Source: Nocardioidaceae bacterium (GTDB lineage Bacteria > Actinomycetota > Actinomycetes > Propionibacteriales > Nocardioidaceae). From it: 54,522 nucleotides of DNA. Below the pieces are notes generated by a model. It searched no databases. It had not been told where the DNA came from and saw only the letters and a program-made list of their open reading frames with translations. Position numbers and translations under genes: made by a program. Shown piece by piece: positions 33,535 to 42,968 of this stretch (within the stretch, counting starts at the first letter, position 1; the number at the start of each line of letters is the position of its first letter). The DNA is taken from the NCBI GenBank assembly GCA_030447585.1, contig JAUJOO010000002.1, positions 265,901 to 320,422 on the forward strand, in the 5' to 3' direction.

Positions 33535-34619
33535 CACAGCCCTCCCCTGGGTGACCGACCCAGCGCTCGAAGTGTCTGCAGCCGTCGGCGCCGCGGCTGT
33601 TGCGGCGGTTGCAGCAACGCGGCCGCCAACAGGTCGACCGCTGCGGCGGCAACATGCACCGGTCGCATCCCGCGCACCGGGCCGAAGGACTGCTCGACGG
33701 GGATCAGGTCGTCCAGGTCGCCCACCACGTCGTAACCCGCCTCGGCCAGACTGCGCTGGATCTGTCGCGACCTCCGCATCAGCCTTGCCCGGTGGCGAGA
33801 TGGGACCCGGAGGCGGTCGCCGTCGCCACCCTGCTCGGCGATGGTGTTGAACCTGTTCTTGACGAGCCGTTCGTAGTGTGGCCATTCGAGGTCCGAGGGC
33901 AGCACGAGGTTCAGCCGGCGTAGCACCTCTGCCTGGGCCTGCGTCAGTGACGCGTTGCTGCGCGCCACCTCGAGGTCGAACCCGCCGGAGTCGATGCCCA
34001 GCAACGAACAGAACCGGCTCCACAGCAGGTCCGGCGGCGAATCAGGCGGAGGCAGCGTCAGGATGTGGATGTGCTCAGTCGGCAGGTGCCCGGCCCAACG
34101 ACCCAAGACGGAGACTGCATCCTGAGCTCGCCAGAAGGCGATCGCTGCACGGGTCGAGGAGCCTCTCCGCAGCACGGCCTTCACAAACTGGCCGTAGGGG
34201 CGTCGCCGTCGGTTCTTGAGCGACTCCTGCCACACTGCGGGGATCTGTCGAGCGAGGTCGCGGGCGCCGTACACGACATGCACCTCGGCCGGCGCGAGCG
34301 AACGCAGAGCCACCTCGATCTGCTCGTCAGTGGTCCCGGCGAGCACCTCGTGGGAGATGACAACTGTGTCGGTCCTAGCGGACAGTGCTCCCCGAGCGAG
34401 CCGTTGCCAGCCGCCCTCCGTGCGGGGGTCCGGGTAGCCGCCGAACGCGACGCCGCGCAGGTCCAGGGCCCCCCGAAAGTGGTCGATGGGCCGGAACGGA
34501 AACGTCACGCCCTTGGCAAGCAGGCGCTTCTGATTGCGCCACAAGACCTCCTGCAGGTACGTGGTGCCCGTCTTCGGCGGCCCGACGTGGAGGTAGACAG
34601 TCGATGGGCGGCGAGGCAC
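33534..34619 (-). CDS. sulfotransferase-type protein 3
   Basis: A 361-residue paralogue from a GTG at 34619. The loop VGPPKTGTTYLQEVL lies near residue 11, and the second motif reads VYGARDLARQIPAVWQE, again with Ala replacing the R-x7-S Ser. A disordered proline/arginine-rich tail follows residue 320. The start is divergent from glfT2 with a 93-bp gap that must hold both promoters. No strong ribosome site decides the start; the start shown leaves 7 residues before the conserved first strand (TVYLHVG), as in paralogue 1. Confidence 0.85.
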   Translation of the reverse strand: MPRRPSTVYLHVGPPKTGTTYLQEVLWRNQKRLLAKGVTFPFRPIDHFRGALDLRGVAFGGYPDPRTEGGWQRLARGALSARTDTVVISHEVLAGTTDEQIEVALRSLAPAEVHVVYGARDLARQIPAVWQESLKNRRRRPYGQFVKAVLRRGSSTRAAIAFWRAQDAVSVLGRWAGHLPTEHIHILTLPPPDSPPDLLWSRFCSLLGIDSGGFDLEVARSNASLTQAQAEVLRRLNLVLPSDLEWPHYERLVKNRFNTIAEQGGDGDRLRVPSRHRARLMRRSRQIQRSLAEAGYDVVGDLDDLIPVEQSFGPVRGMRPVHVAAAAVDLLAAALLQPPQQPRRRRLQTLRALGRSPRGGL

Positions 34620-34712
34620 CCGCCCATGGTAGAGCCGGCGCTGCGATTGGCGTCGCACCCCGCCCGCCCTGATAACGTGAAGGCGCCACGCCGCCCGCCC
34701 CGAGGACTCCCG

Positions 34713-36779
34713 TTGACTGACACCGCCGAGGCTTCTCCACCGGAGTCGACCGTCGAAAGCTCGCCTGAGCGAGCGCTTCGTGTCGTCCAACGCACCGTGC
34801 TCCGGGCGGACCAGGAGCTTGACATCAGACCGCTCTACGTCGACGGGCTGTCAGGGTTCGGTGGTGGCATGAGCACCGCCCGGCAGTCCGGCGCCGGCGA
34901 GGAGCCGACCGCCGCGGCCGGCCCGGACCCGCGTACGCCCGGAGAGAAGCACGCCTACGACAGCACAGCCGCGGCCGTCCAGAGCATGACGGGGTTCGGC
35001 GGGGTCATTGCGGCCGGGGCCGTCGCCCTCCCCGATCGGCGGCTCACCTTCGGAACGTACTTCAATGCCTTCCCCGCCGGCTACTGGCGACGGTGGACGC
35101 CATTTCAGTCCGTTCGACTGGTCATCGAGCTGTCAGGAACGGGGACGCTGATCGTCTACCGCTCCACCGCGAAGGGCCATGTGCAACGCGCCGAGTCAGC
35201 GACGCTGGTGGGCGCGGTGAGGCAGACACTCGAGTTCGACCTGCCCTTGAAGCCTTTCATCGACGGCGGCTGGTACTGGTTCGACATCGAGGCGGGAGAT
35301 CGCCCGTTCACGCTGCACCGGGGGGAGTGGGGATTCGAGACCGAGAACCAGCAGCCAGGGACCGTGTCGCTCGGCATCACCACGTTCAACCGTCCGGACT
35401 TCTGCGTCGACCAGCTCGTCCAGCTGTCCAAGCAACCGGCTGTTCGTGCGATCCTCGACGAGCTCATCGTCGTCGACCAGGGCACGCAGAAGGTCTCCGA
35501 CCATCCCTTGTACGCCGACATGGTGGCCGAGTTCGGCCCCAAGCTCCGCCTGATCGAGCAGGGCAACCTCGGCGGCTCCGGGGGGTTCTCCAGATCAATG
35601 GACGAAGTCGTCAAGAAGGGTGCCGCCGACTACGTTCTGCTGCTCGACGACGACGTGGTCTGTGAGCCAGAGGGCATCCTCAGGGCGGTGGCGTTCGCCG
35701 ACCTGGCCAAAGAGCCGACGATCGTCGGTGGCCAGATGTTCAGCCTGTACGACCGTTCCGTGATGCACGCGTTCGGGGAGACTGTCGCGAAGTGGCGCTG
35801 GTTTTGGGGTGCGGCCCCCCACACCGTGCACGGCCACAACTTCGCCCACAACCCGTTGCGCTCCACCCCCTGGCTGCACCGGCGTATCGACGTCGACTAC
35901 AACGGCTGGTGGATGTGTCTCATCCCTACCCAGGTGATCCGCGACATCGGTCTCGCGCTCCCGATGTTCATCAAGTGGGACGACGCAGAGTTCGGCCTGC
36001 GCGCGGGGGATGCCGGGTATCCGACCGTAACCCTGCCCGGCGTCGCTGTCTGGCACGTGCCGTGGCACGAGAAGGACGACACGATCGACTGGCAGGCCTA
36101 CTTCCACCGCCGCAACCGCATCATTGCCGCCCTCTTACACTCGCCGTACGAGCGCGGTGGAAGGTTGGTCCGGGAGAGCTTCGAGACGCAGGTCAAGCAC
36201 CTGCTGTCGATGCAGTACGGCCCGGCCGAGATGGGTCTGCTGGCCATCGAGGACATCCTCGAGGGGCCGCAGCGCATGCACCGAGATGTCCGCGAGCGGC
36301 TTGGTGAGCTGTCGGCGCTGCGCAAGCGCTACGACGACTCCAGGCCCGCGATAGACCTCGACCAGTTCCCCAAGGCCCGACGCCAGAAGCCTCCTCGCGG
36401 AGGCAAGGAGCCGACGGCACCCCGCGGCAGGCTTGGGCGGGGGCAGGGGATGGTCGTGGGCGGTATCCGGCAGATCCTGCCGGTGCGCAAGCTGGCACGC
36501 CGCCATCCCGAGGCCAACGTCGCCCATATCGACCTCAAGTGGTGGCTGTTGTCGCAGTTCGACTCAGCGCTCGTGTCGTCCGCCGACGGCACGTCCGCCG
36601 CCTGGTACAAACGCAACCCGCAACAGTTTCGAGACATCCTTGCTCGGTCCGTGGCGCTGCACGCCCGACTGGCCAAGGAGTGGCCGCAGCTCGCAGAGCA
36701 GTACAAGGCGGCGCTGCCTGACCTGGCGTCACCGAAGACGTGGCAAGAAACGTTTGAGAGCTCGGTCAAGAAGTCCTAG
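34713..36779 (+). CDS. glfT2: galactofuranosyltransferase GlfT2-like glycosyltransferase
   Basis: A 688-residue GT2-family enzyme that would polymerise galactofuranose from UDP-Galf at the membrane face. An N-terminal beta-sandwich-like region (about 1-230, with TFGTYFNAFPAGYW) precedes the GT-A domain with QGNLGGSGGFSRSMDE, the metal-binding LLLDDDV near residue 312, the catalytic region IKWDDAEFGLR and the terminal HVPWHEKD. This set is specific to the GlfT2 group. The TTG start is chosen for GAGGA 7 nt upstream and because it gives the conserved N-terminus; M. tuberculosis GlfT2 has about 637 residues. It neighbours three sulfotransferase-type genes, suggesting modification of a galactofuranose polymer (inference). 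Confidence 0.9.
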   Translation: MTDTAEASPPESTVESSPERALRVVQRTVLRADQELDIRPLYVDGLSGFGGGMSTARQSGAGEEPTAAAGPDPRTPGEKHAYDSTAAAVQSMTGFGGVIAAGAVALPDRRLTFGTYFNAFPAGYWRRWTPFQSVRLVIELSGTGTLIVYRSTAKGHVQRAESATLVGAVRQTLEFDLPLKPFIDGGWYWFDIEAGDRPFTLHRGEWGFETENQQPGTVSLGITTFNRPDFCVDQLVQLSKQPAVRAILDELIVVDQGTQKVSDHPLYADMVAEFGPKLRLIEQGNLGGSGGFSRSMDEVVKKGAADYVLLLDDDVVCEPEGILRAVAFADLAKEPTIVGGQMFSLYDRSVMHAFGETVAKWRWFWGAAPHTVHGHNFAHNPLRSTPWLHRRIDVDYNGWWMCLIPTQVIRDIGLALPMFIKWDDAEFGLRAGDAGYPTVTLPGVAVWHVPWHEKDDTIDWQAYFHRRNRIIAALLHSPYERGGRLVRESFETQVKHLLSMQYGPAEMGLLAIEDILEGPQRMHRDVRERLGELSALRKRYDDSRPAIDLDQFPKARRQKPPRGGKEPTAPRGRLGRGQGMVVGGIRQILPVRKLARRHPEANVAHIDLKWWLLSQFDSALVSSADGTSAAWYKRNPQQFRDILARSVALHARLAKEWPQLAEQYKAALPDLASPKTWQETFESSVKKS

Positions 36780-36868
36780 TCTCGACCGCGCCTTGCGCCG
36801 TGGCGCTACCGTTCAACGCAACGAGGACCGGGCCGATGCGGTCATGACCAGCTGGGGAGCACGAGTAC

Positions 36869-39538
36869 GTGGCAACTGACGGACACAAGCTCGTGATCGT
36901 TGAGTCGCCTGCCAAGGCGCGCACGATCGCGGGTTTGCTGGGGCGCGGGTACGTCGTGGAGTCCTCCATCGGCCACATCCGCGACCTCCCGAACAACGCC
37001 GGCGAGGTGCCGGCGAAGTTCAAGGGGGAGCCGTGGGGACGTCTCGGCGTCGACGTAGACGATGGCTTCACCCCGGTATACGTGGTGTCGAAGGACAAGA
37101 AGCCCCAGCTCACGAAGCTGAAAGCAGCGCTGAAGGGAGCAGCCGAGCTCTACCTCGCCACTGACGAGGACCGCGAAGGCGAAGCGATCGCCTGGCACCT
37201 GCTGGACGAGCTCAAGCCGAAGGTTCCGGTACGACGGATGGTCTTCCACGAGATCACGCCGCAGGCCATCCAGGAGGCGGTCTCGCACCCGCGAGACATC
37301 AACCGCAACCTGGTGGAAGCCCAGGAGGCCCGGCGCATCCTCGACCGTCTCTACGGCTACGAGGTCTCTCCCGTCCTGTGGAAGAAGGTCATGACCGGCA
37401 CTTCGGCCGGGCGGGTGCAGTCGGTGGCGATCCGTCTGGTGGTCGACCGCGAGCGGGAGCGCATCGCCTTCCGCCCCGCTGCCTACTGGGATCTCGAGGC
37501 CAGCTTCGACGCGGGTGAAGACAAGACACCGCGAACCTTCCCGGCCAGGCTCACGACGGTCGACGGCCTGCGTGTTGCCCAAGGGCGAGACTTCACGTCG
37601 CTCGGTGCGCTCAAGGAGGGCAGCGACGTCACGCATCTCGACGAGGCGCGGGCCGGTGCCTTGGCGCGCGCGCTCGCCGACCAGCCGTTCGCCGTTCGAT
37701 CGGTGGACTCCAAGCCTTACCGCCGGTCGCCGTACCCGCCGTTCCGCACGACCACCCTCCAGCAGGAGGCGTCACGCAAGCTGGGCTTCGGTGCGGCGCG
37801 CACCATGCAGGTAGCTCAGCGACTTTACGAGAACGGCCACATCACCTATATGCGGACGGACTCCATCACCTTGTCGGGGACGGCCATCTCCGCGGCGCGT
37901 GCACAGGTCCACGAACTCTACGGCGGCGACTACCTGCCGACGTCACCGCGCAGCTACCAAAGCAAGGTGAAGAACGCACAGGAGGCACACGAGGCGATCC
38001 GGCCAGCAGGAGAGCACTTCCGGACTCCGGCGCAGACACGGCTCGGTGGCGACGAGTTCCGGCTGTACGAGCTGATCTGGATGCGCACGGTGGCGTCGCA
38101 GATGAAGGACGCGGAGGGACGCTCGGTGTCCGTGCGGATCGAAGCGACGGCAGACACGGGGGAGGCGTGCGAGTTCTCGGCCAGTGGACGTGTCATCACC
38201 TTTCACGGGTTCCTGAAGGCGTATGTCGAAGGGCACGACGACCCCGAGGCAGACCGCGACGATCGCGAAACCCGGCTGCCGGACGTCACCCAAGGCGACG
38301 CGCTCGGTCTTGCCGAGCTCGGGTCGGCGGGTCACGAGACCAGGCCACCGGCTCGCTACACAGAGGCCACACTCATCCGAGAGCTCGAGGAGCGGGAGAT
38401 CGGACGACCCTCGACGTACGCGTCGATCATCGGCACGATCCTCGGTCGTAGTTACGTCTACAAGAAGGGCGCGGCGCTCGTGCCCGCCTGGCTGGCGTTC
38501 GCTGTCGTCAGGCTTCTGGAGCGACACTTCACCCGGCTTGTCGACTACGGTTTCACTGCGGGCATGGAAGATGTGCTCGATGAGGTGGCCGCGGGTCGGC
38601 GAGACTCCACCAGCGAGCTCGCCGAGTTCTACTTCGGAACGTCCGACCAAGACGGTCTGAAGCAGCTCGTCACCGAGCTTGGCGAGATCGACGCGCGAGA
38701 GCTGTCGACGTTCCCCGTAGGGGATGGCTTGGTGGTGCGTGTGGGCCGGTACGGTCCGTACGTCGAGAGCGACGACGGGAGCCGCGCCAACGTTCCCGAT
38801 GACCTGCCACCCGACGAGCTCACCGTTGACAAGGCCAAAGAGCTGCTCGCGAACCCGGCGGGCGTCGAGCGTGAACTCGGCCGGGACCCGTCGACCGGGC
38901 GCAAGGTGGTGGCGAAGAACGGCCGCTTCGGACCGTACGTCACCGAGGTGTTGGAGGAGAGCGCGCCGAAGGGCGTGAAGCCGCGCACGTCGAGCCTGTT
39001 CAAGTCGATGTCACTTGACACGGTCTCCTTGGAGCAGGCGCTGGCCCTGCTGACGCTGCCGCGGGTGGTGGGGTCGGACCCAGACACCGGTGAGGAGATC
39101 ACCGCGCAGAACGGCCGCTACGGGCCCTACCTGAAGAAGGGCACGGACTCACGGTCCCTCGACACCGAGGAGGACCTGTTCACCGTCTCGCTCGAGCAGG
39201 CGCAAGTCGTCTTCGCCCAACCCAAGCAGCGGGGGCGCCGGGCCGCGAGTGGGCCGCTCAAGGAGCTGGGTCCGGACCCGACGACCGGGCAGCCTGTCGT
39301 CGTCAAGGACGGCCGCTTCGGTCCCTACGTCACCGACGGAGAGGTCAATGCGACGTTGCGTCAGGCGGACTCGGTCGAGACGATGACGATCGAGCGGGCG
39401 ACGGAGCTGCTGGCGGACAAGCGAGTCAAGGGCCTCTCCACCAAGAAACGGGCCACCAAGAAGTCCGTCGGCAAGAAGCGCGCCACCAAGAAGTCCGTCG
39501 GCAAGAAGATCAGCGCGAAGGCAGCAGCGAAGTCCTGA
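36869..39538 (+). CDS. topA: DNA topoisomerase I
   Basis: An 889-residue type IA topoisomerase that relaxes negative supercoils. The TOPRIM domain begins KLVIVESPAKARTIAG and includes LATDEDREGEAIAWHL; the active-site tyrosine is Tyr327 in TYMRTDS. Instead of zinc fingers the C-terminus has repeated actinobacterial TopoI_C_Rpt units (GRFGPYVT, NGRYGPYLKKG, DGRFGPYVTDG), followed by a lysine-rich tail. The tail has a 10-residue duplication encoded by a 27-bp repeat at 39452-39478 and 39482-39508. GTG start with GGGAG upstream. It is syntenic with topA-tmk-holB of other actinomycetes. Confidence 0.97.
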   Translation: MATDGHKLVIVESPAKARTIAGLLGRGYVVESSIGHIRDLPNNAGEVPAKFKGEPWGRLGVDVDDGFTPVYVVSKDKKPQLTKLKAALKGAAELYLATDEDREGEAIAWHLLDELKPKVPVRRMVFHEITPQAIQEAVSHPRDINRNLVEAQEARRILDRLYGYEVSPVLWKKVMTGTSAGRVQSVAIRLVVDRERERIAFRPAAYWDLEASFDAGEDKTPRTFPARLTTVDGLRVAQGRDFTSLGALKEGSDVTHLDEARAGALARALADQPFAVRSVDSKPYRRSPYPPFRTTTLQQEASRKLGFGAARTMQVAQRLYENGHITYMRTDSITLSGTAISAARAQVHELYGGDYLPTSPRSYQSKVKNAQEAHEAIRPAGEHFRTPAQTRLGGDEFRLYELIWMRTVASQMKDAEGRSVSVRIEATADTGEACEFSASGRVITFHGFLKAYVEGHDDPEADRDDRETRLPDVTQGDALGLAELGSAGHETRPPARYTEATLIRELEEREIGRPSTYASIIGTILGRSYVYKKGAALVPAWLAFAVVRLLERHFTRLVDYGFTAGMEDVLDEVAAGRRDSTSELAEFYFGTSDQDGLKQLVTELGEIDARELSTFPVGDGLVVRVGRYGPYVESDDGSRANVPDDLPPDELTVDKAKELLANPAGVERELGRDPSTGRKVVAKNGRFGPYVTEVLEESAPKGVKPRTSSLFKSMSLDTVSLEQALALLTLPRVVGSDPDTGEEITAQNGRYGPYLKKGTDSRSLDTEEDLFTVSLEQAQVVFAQPKQRGRRAASGPLKELGPDPTTGQPVVVKDGRFGPYVTDGEVNATLRQADSVETMTIERATELLADKRVKGLSTKKRATKKSVGKKRATKKSVGKKISAKAAAKS
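39452..39508 (+). repeat. 27-bp direct repeat in the topA basic tail
   Basis: The 27-bp unit beginning GCCACCAAGAAGTCCGTC occurs exactly at 39452-39478 and 39482-39508 (period 30 bp) and encodes two copies of ATKKSVGKK. Lysine repeats of this sort are common at actinobacterial TopA C-termini and contact DNA. Confidence 0.9.
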
Positions 39539-39677
39539 TCCTGCACAAGATCCGTGTGTCTGGTGGACCGGACACCGGTACGTCGATCTCGGCGATGTGC
39601 CTGCGTAGCAGGCGCCGCCCGCGTCAACCCCTGTCTCTGCGAGCCTCGTTTCGACCTTCGGTCACTACGCTGAACGG

Positions 39678-41684
39678 GTGGTTGAGGTTTCGCGCTCCGC
39701 TACGTCTCATGGGGTCTTGTCGATCCGAGCCTTCCGTCGGCTCTGGATCGGGCTCGGCCTGTCCAGTCTGGGCGACTGGCTGGGCCTGCTGGCCCTCACT
39801 GCGATGGCAGGAACCCTCGCATCCGACACGTACGCAACGCAGAACTTTGCTATCGCCACCGTGCTGTTCCTGCGAGTCGCGCCGGCGCTGGTGCTTGGCC
39901 CGCTGGCGGGCTACGTCGCCGACCGCCTCGATCGAAGGTGGACCCTCGTCGGCGGGGACTTGCTGCGTGGTGCCGTCTTCCTCACCATCCCGATCGTCGG
40001 CACCTTGGAATGGGTCTTCCTGGCGACGGTCGTCATCGAGGCCATCACGCTGGTCTGGCTGCCGGCCAAGGACGCAACCATCCCGAACCTGGTACCTCGG
40101 GGCAAGCTGGAGGCGGCGAACCGGGTCTCGATCGCCACGACCTACGGTTCAGCTCTGCCGGCTGCTGTCCTCTTCATCGCGCTCTCCTTGCTCACGAAAG
40201 GCGTCAACTCGTCCTTGGGATGGCTGGACGACCCGGTGGCGTTGTCCTTGGTCTTCAACGCGGCGTCGTTCATCGTGTCCGGGCTCGTCATTGCCACGCT
40301 TCATGGCATACCGGCGGGCCCGTCGCTGACCGGACCCCAGCGCGACGGAGTCCTCGCCGTGATCAAGGACGGCTGGGTGTACGTCATGGGCACGCCGGTT
40401 ATCCGTGGACTCGTCTTGGGCGTCACCGGCGCGTTCGCCGCTGCGGGGGTGGTGATCGGCCTCGGTCGGGTGTACGTCGAGGATCTCGGCGGGGGTGACC
40501 CCGGCTACGGGCTGTTGTTCGCGGCAGTCTTTGCGGGCCTGTCCCTCGGCATGTGGCGTGGCCCTCGATTCGTGGGCGCGATGTCAAGGCGCCGGCTCTT
40601 CGGCTTCTCCTTGACGGCGGCTGGTCTGCTCCTGGCGGTCGTCGCTCTGGTCGCCAACCTGGCCGTCGTCACAGTCGTCACCGTTGCCCTCTCGTTCTTC
40701 GCGGGCACCGCATGGATCACCGGCTACACCCTGATCGGGCTCGAGGTAGGGGACTCGTTGCGCGGCCGGACGTTCGCGTTCATGCACAGCCTGGCGCGGC
40801 TGGCACTCAGCCTCGTCCTGGCGGTGGCCCCGCTCGTGGCAGGGTTGATCGGCGAGCATCGGATCCGGCTCAACGACGATGCTGTGCTCGACTACAACGG
40901 CGCAGCCATCACGATGTTCGGCTCCGCCGTCTTGATGGTGGTCGTCGGTGTCGTCTCCTACCATCACATGAATGACCGTCCGGGCACGACCATCCGCAGT
41001 GAGCTGAGGCAGTCCTTGAAGGGAGACTCTCGGTTCTACAGCGAGCGTGGGCTCTTCGTGGCGTTCGAAGGTGGTGAGGGCGCCGGCAAGTCCACCCAGT
41101 CGCGGCTGCTCGGTGACTGGCTGACGGCGCAGGGTTACGAGGTGGTGCTCACTCATGAGCCCGGCGACACGGCGGTCGGTCAGTCGATCCGCACCATCGT
41201 CCTGTCTCCGCAGACAGGTGAGCTCGACCACCGGGCCGAGGCCCTGCTCTACGCTGCCGACAAGGCCGAACATGTTCACAAGCTTGTCCTGCCGGCGTTG
41301 GGCCGCGGTGCTGTGGTCGTGACTGACAGGTATGTCGACTCAACCCTCGCCTACCAAGGAACAGGTCGCGACCTCGACCCTGCCGAGCTCGAGAGGATCG
41401 CTCGTTGGGCCACCTCCGAACTACGGCCGCACCTGACGGTGCTGCTCGACGTCGACCCGGAGCTGGGATTGGGACGCTTCGACATTCATGATCGACTCGA
41501 GGCCGAACCGATCGGCTTCCACCGACGTGTGCGTCAGTCCTTCCTGACGCTGGCGCAGGCAGATCCTGAGCACTACCTCGTGCTTGACGCGCACCTTGAC
41601 CGAGAGAGCACTTTCCGGGCGGTCCGCGCCAGGGTCGACGAGCTGTTGTTCCTCGCGGATCGCCACCACGAGGTGGACGTATGA
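39678..41684 (+). CDS. tmk: MFS transporter-thymidylate kinase fusion protein
   Basis: A 668-residue two-domain protein. Residues about 15-430 form a 12-helix major facilitator domain of the enterobactin-exporter-like group (FLRVAPALVLGPLAGYVADR; GYGLLFAAVFAGLSLGMWRG). Residues about 455-660 are a full thymidylate kinase: the P-loop is FEGGEGAGKST with Lys471, the DR box is VTDRYVDSTLAYQG, and a lid with FDIHDRLEAE follows. Thymidylate kinase makes dTDP from dTMP and is essential. The fusion is known from other actinomycetes (SCO3542 type); its purpose is unclear, and Met or GTG codons near the junction could give a separate kinase. The stop overlaps holB (ATGA). Confidence 0.93.
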   Translation: MVEVSRSATSHGVLSIRAFRRLWIGLGLSSLGDWLGLLALTAMAGTLASDTYATQNFAIATVLFLRVAPALVLGPLAGYVADRLDRRWTLVGGDLLRGAVFLTIPIVGTLEWVFLATVVIEAITLVWLPAKDATIPNLVPRGKLEAANRVSIATTYGSALPAAVLFIALSLLTKGVNSSLGWLDDPVALSLVFNAASFIVSGLVIATLHGIPAGPSLTGPQRDGVLAVIKDGWVYVMGTPVIRGLVLGVTGAFAAAGVVIGLGRVYVEDLGGGDPGYGLLFAAVFAGLSLGMWRGPRFVGAMSRRRLFGFSLTAAGLLLAVVALVANLAVVTVVTVALSFFAGTAWITGYTLIGLEVGDSLRGRTFAFMHSLARLALSLVLAVAPLVAGLIGEHRIRLNDDAVLDYNGAAITMFGSAVLMVVVGVVSYHHMNDRPGTTIRSELRQSLKGDSRFYSERGLFVAFEGGEGAGKSTQSRLLGDWLTAQGYEVVLTHEPGDTAVGQSIRTIVLSPQTGELDHRAEALLYAADKAEHVHKLVLPALGRGAVVVTDRYVDSTLAYQGTGRDLDPAELERIARWATSELRPHLTVLLDVDPELGLGRFDIHDRLEAEPIGFHRRVRQSFLTLAQADPEHYLVLDAHLDRESTFRAVRARVDELLFLADRHHEVDV

Positions 41685-42865
41685 CGGTGTGGGACGACCT
41701 GGTCGGCCAAGGTCGTCTCGTCGACGTCCTGCGCGAGGTGACCGCAGCCGCCGACCGGATGCTGTGTGGTGAGAAGACGGCGGCCATGACGCACGCGTGG
41801 CTCTTCACAGGGCCGCCCGGGTCGGGCCGCTCGACGGCTGCGCGGGCGTTCGCGGCCGCGTTGCAGTGCGAGAGGGGCGGCTGCGGCTCCTGTCTGTCGT
41901 GCCGGACGGTGCTGGTCGGCTCACACGCCGACATCTCGTGGCTGGTCACCGAGCAGGCAGTGATCGGCGTTGCCGATGCTCGCGACAGCGTCCGGCGCGC
42001 AGCGCTCTCACCGGCGGGTCGTCGCTGGCAGGTCATGATCGTCGAGGATGCCGACCGGCTCACCGACCGCGCCGCCGACGCCTTGCTCAAGAGTGTCGAG
42101 GAGCCGCCTCCTCGCACGGTGTGGATACTGTGTGCCCCCACCGCCGAGGATGTGCTGCCAACGATCAGGTCCCGTTGCCGCTGCCTGGTGCTTCGTACCC
42201 CCCCTACCGACGCGGTCGCCGCTTATCTCGCCAGTCACCACGGCGTTTCGCCTCCCCTGGCCAGCTTCGCTGCTCGAGCAGCGCAGGGACACATCGGGCG
42301 CGCACGAGCCCTCGCCCTCGATGAGGGCAGCCGTAACCGTCGCCATGAGGTCCTGCGGATCCCCGGCCGGCTCGCGCATCTCGGAGCCTGCCTCAATGCC
42401 GCGGCCAACGTCGTGGATGCTGCCAGCGAGGAGGCCAAGCCACGCAGTGATGCGCTCGACGCCAAGGAGAAGGCCGACCTGGATCTGACCTTCGGAACTG
42501 GGACGAGGGGGGCTCAGTCCACGGCGATAGGCGTCGCCGGTCATGCGACGGCGGCAAAGGAGCTGCAACGCAGGCAGAAGCTTCGCGCCAAGAGGCTGGT
42601 ACGTGACTCCATTGACAGGACTTTGCTCGACCTGGCGTCGTACTACCGCGACGTTGTGACAGTGCAGCTCGACTCGGGACGAGGCCTCGTCAACGAAGAG
42701 CTACGCCATGAGATCGAGACGATGGCGCGTGATACCTCACCCGAGGTCACGGTGAAGCGTTTGCGGGCGATCTTCGACACTCGGGGCCTGTTGGAGGGAG
42801 AGATCGCGCCATTGCTTGCCGTGGAGTCACTGATGATCTCTTTGATGGGGGCGGCGGCCGCCTAG
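41681..42865 (+). CDS. holB: DNA polymerase III delta' subunit
   Basis: A 394-residue clamp-loader subunit. The AAA+ domain starts with the P-loop-like GPPGSGRST in which the usual Lys is Arg50, consistent with a subunit that does not hydrolyse ATP. Four zinc-ligand cysteines follow at 63, 68, 71 and 74 (CERGGCGSCLSC). VEDADRLTDRAADALLKSVEEPP is the Walker B/sensor region and SRCRCLVLR the SRC motif with the Arg finger. It overlaps tmk by 4 nt, the same pairing as in other bacteria. Residues 240-290 are a charged, less conserved insert. Confidence 0.93.
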   Translation: MTVWDDLVGQGRLVDVLREVTAAADRMLCGEKTAAMTHAWLFTGPPGSGRSTAARAFAAALQCERGGCGSCLSCRTVLVGSHADISWLVTEQAVIGVADARDSVRRAALSPAGRRWQVMIVEDADRLTDRAADALLKSVEEPPPRTVWILCAPTAEDVLPTIRSRCRCLVLRTPPTDAVAAYLASHHGVSPPLASFAARAAQGHIGRARALALDEGSRNRRHEVLRIPGRLAHLGACLNAAANVVDAASEEAKPRSDALDAKEKADLDLTFGTGTRGAQSTAIGVAGHATAAKELQRRQKLRAKRLVRDSIDRTLLDLASYYRDVVTVQLDSGRGLVNEELRHEIETMARDTSPEVTVKRLRAIFDTRGLLEGEIAPLLAVESLMISLMGAAAA

Positions 42866-42968
42866 CGAGGCGACGTAAAGTGGACGGGTCGGCGCCGGTC
42901 TCACTCGGCCTCGAGATCACACAGCCGGAACCGGCTCATCCCGGCCGGCCTGACCCGGAGGTCACTTC

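Noticed and set aside
34065-34712. N-terminal extension of glfT2 by 216 codons
   Set aside because: It is antisense to sulfotransferase paralogue 3 and lacks GlfT2-like sequence; TTG 34713 has a suitable GAGGA.
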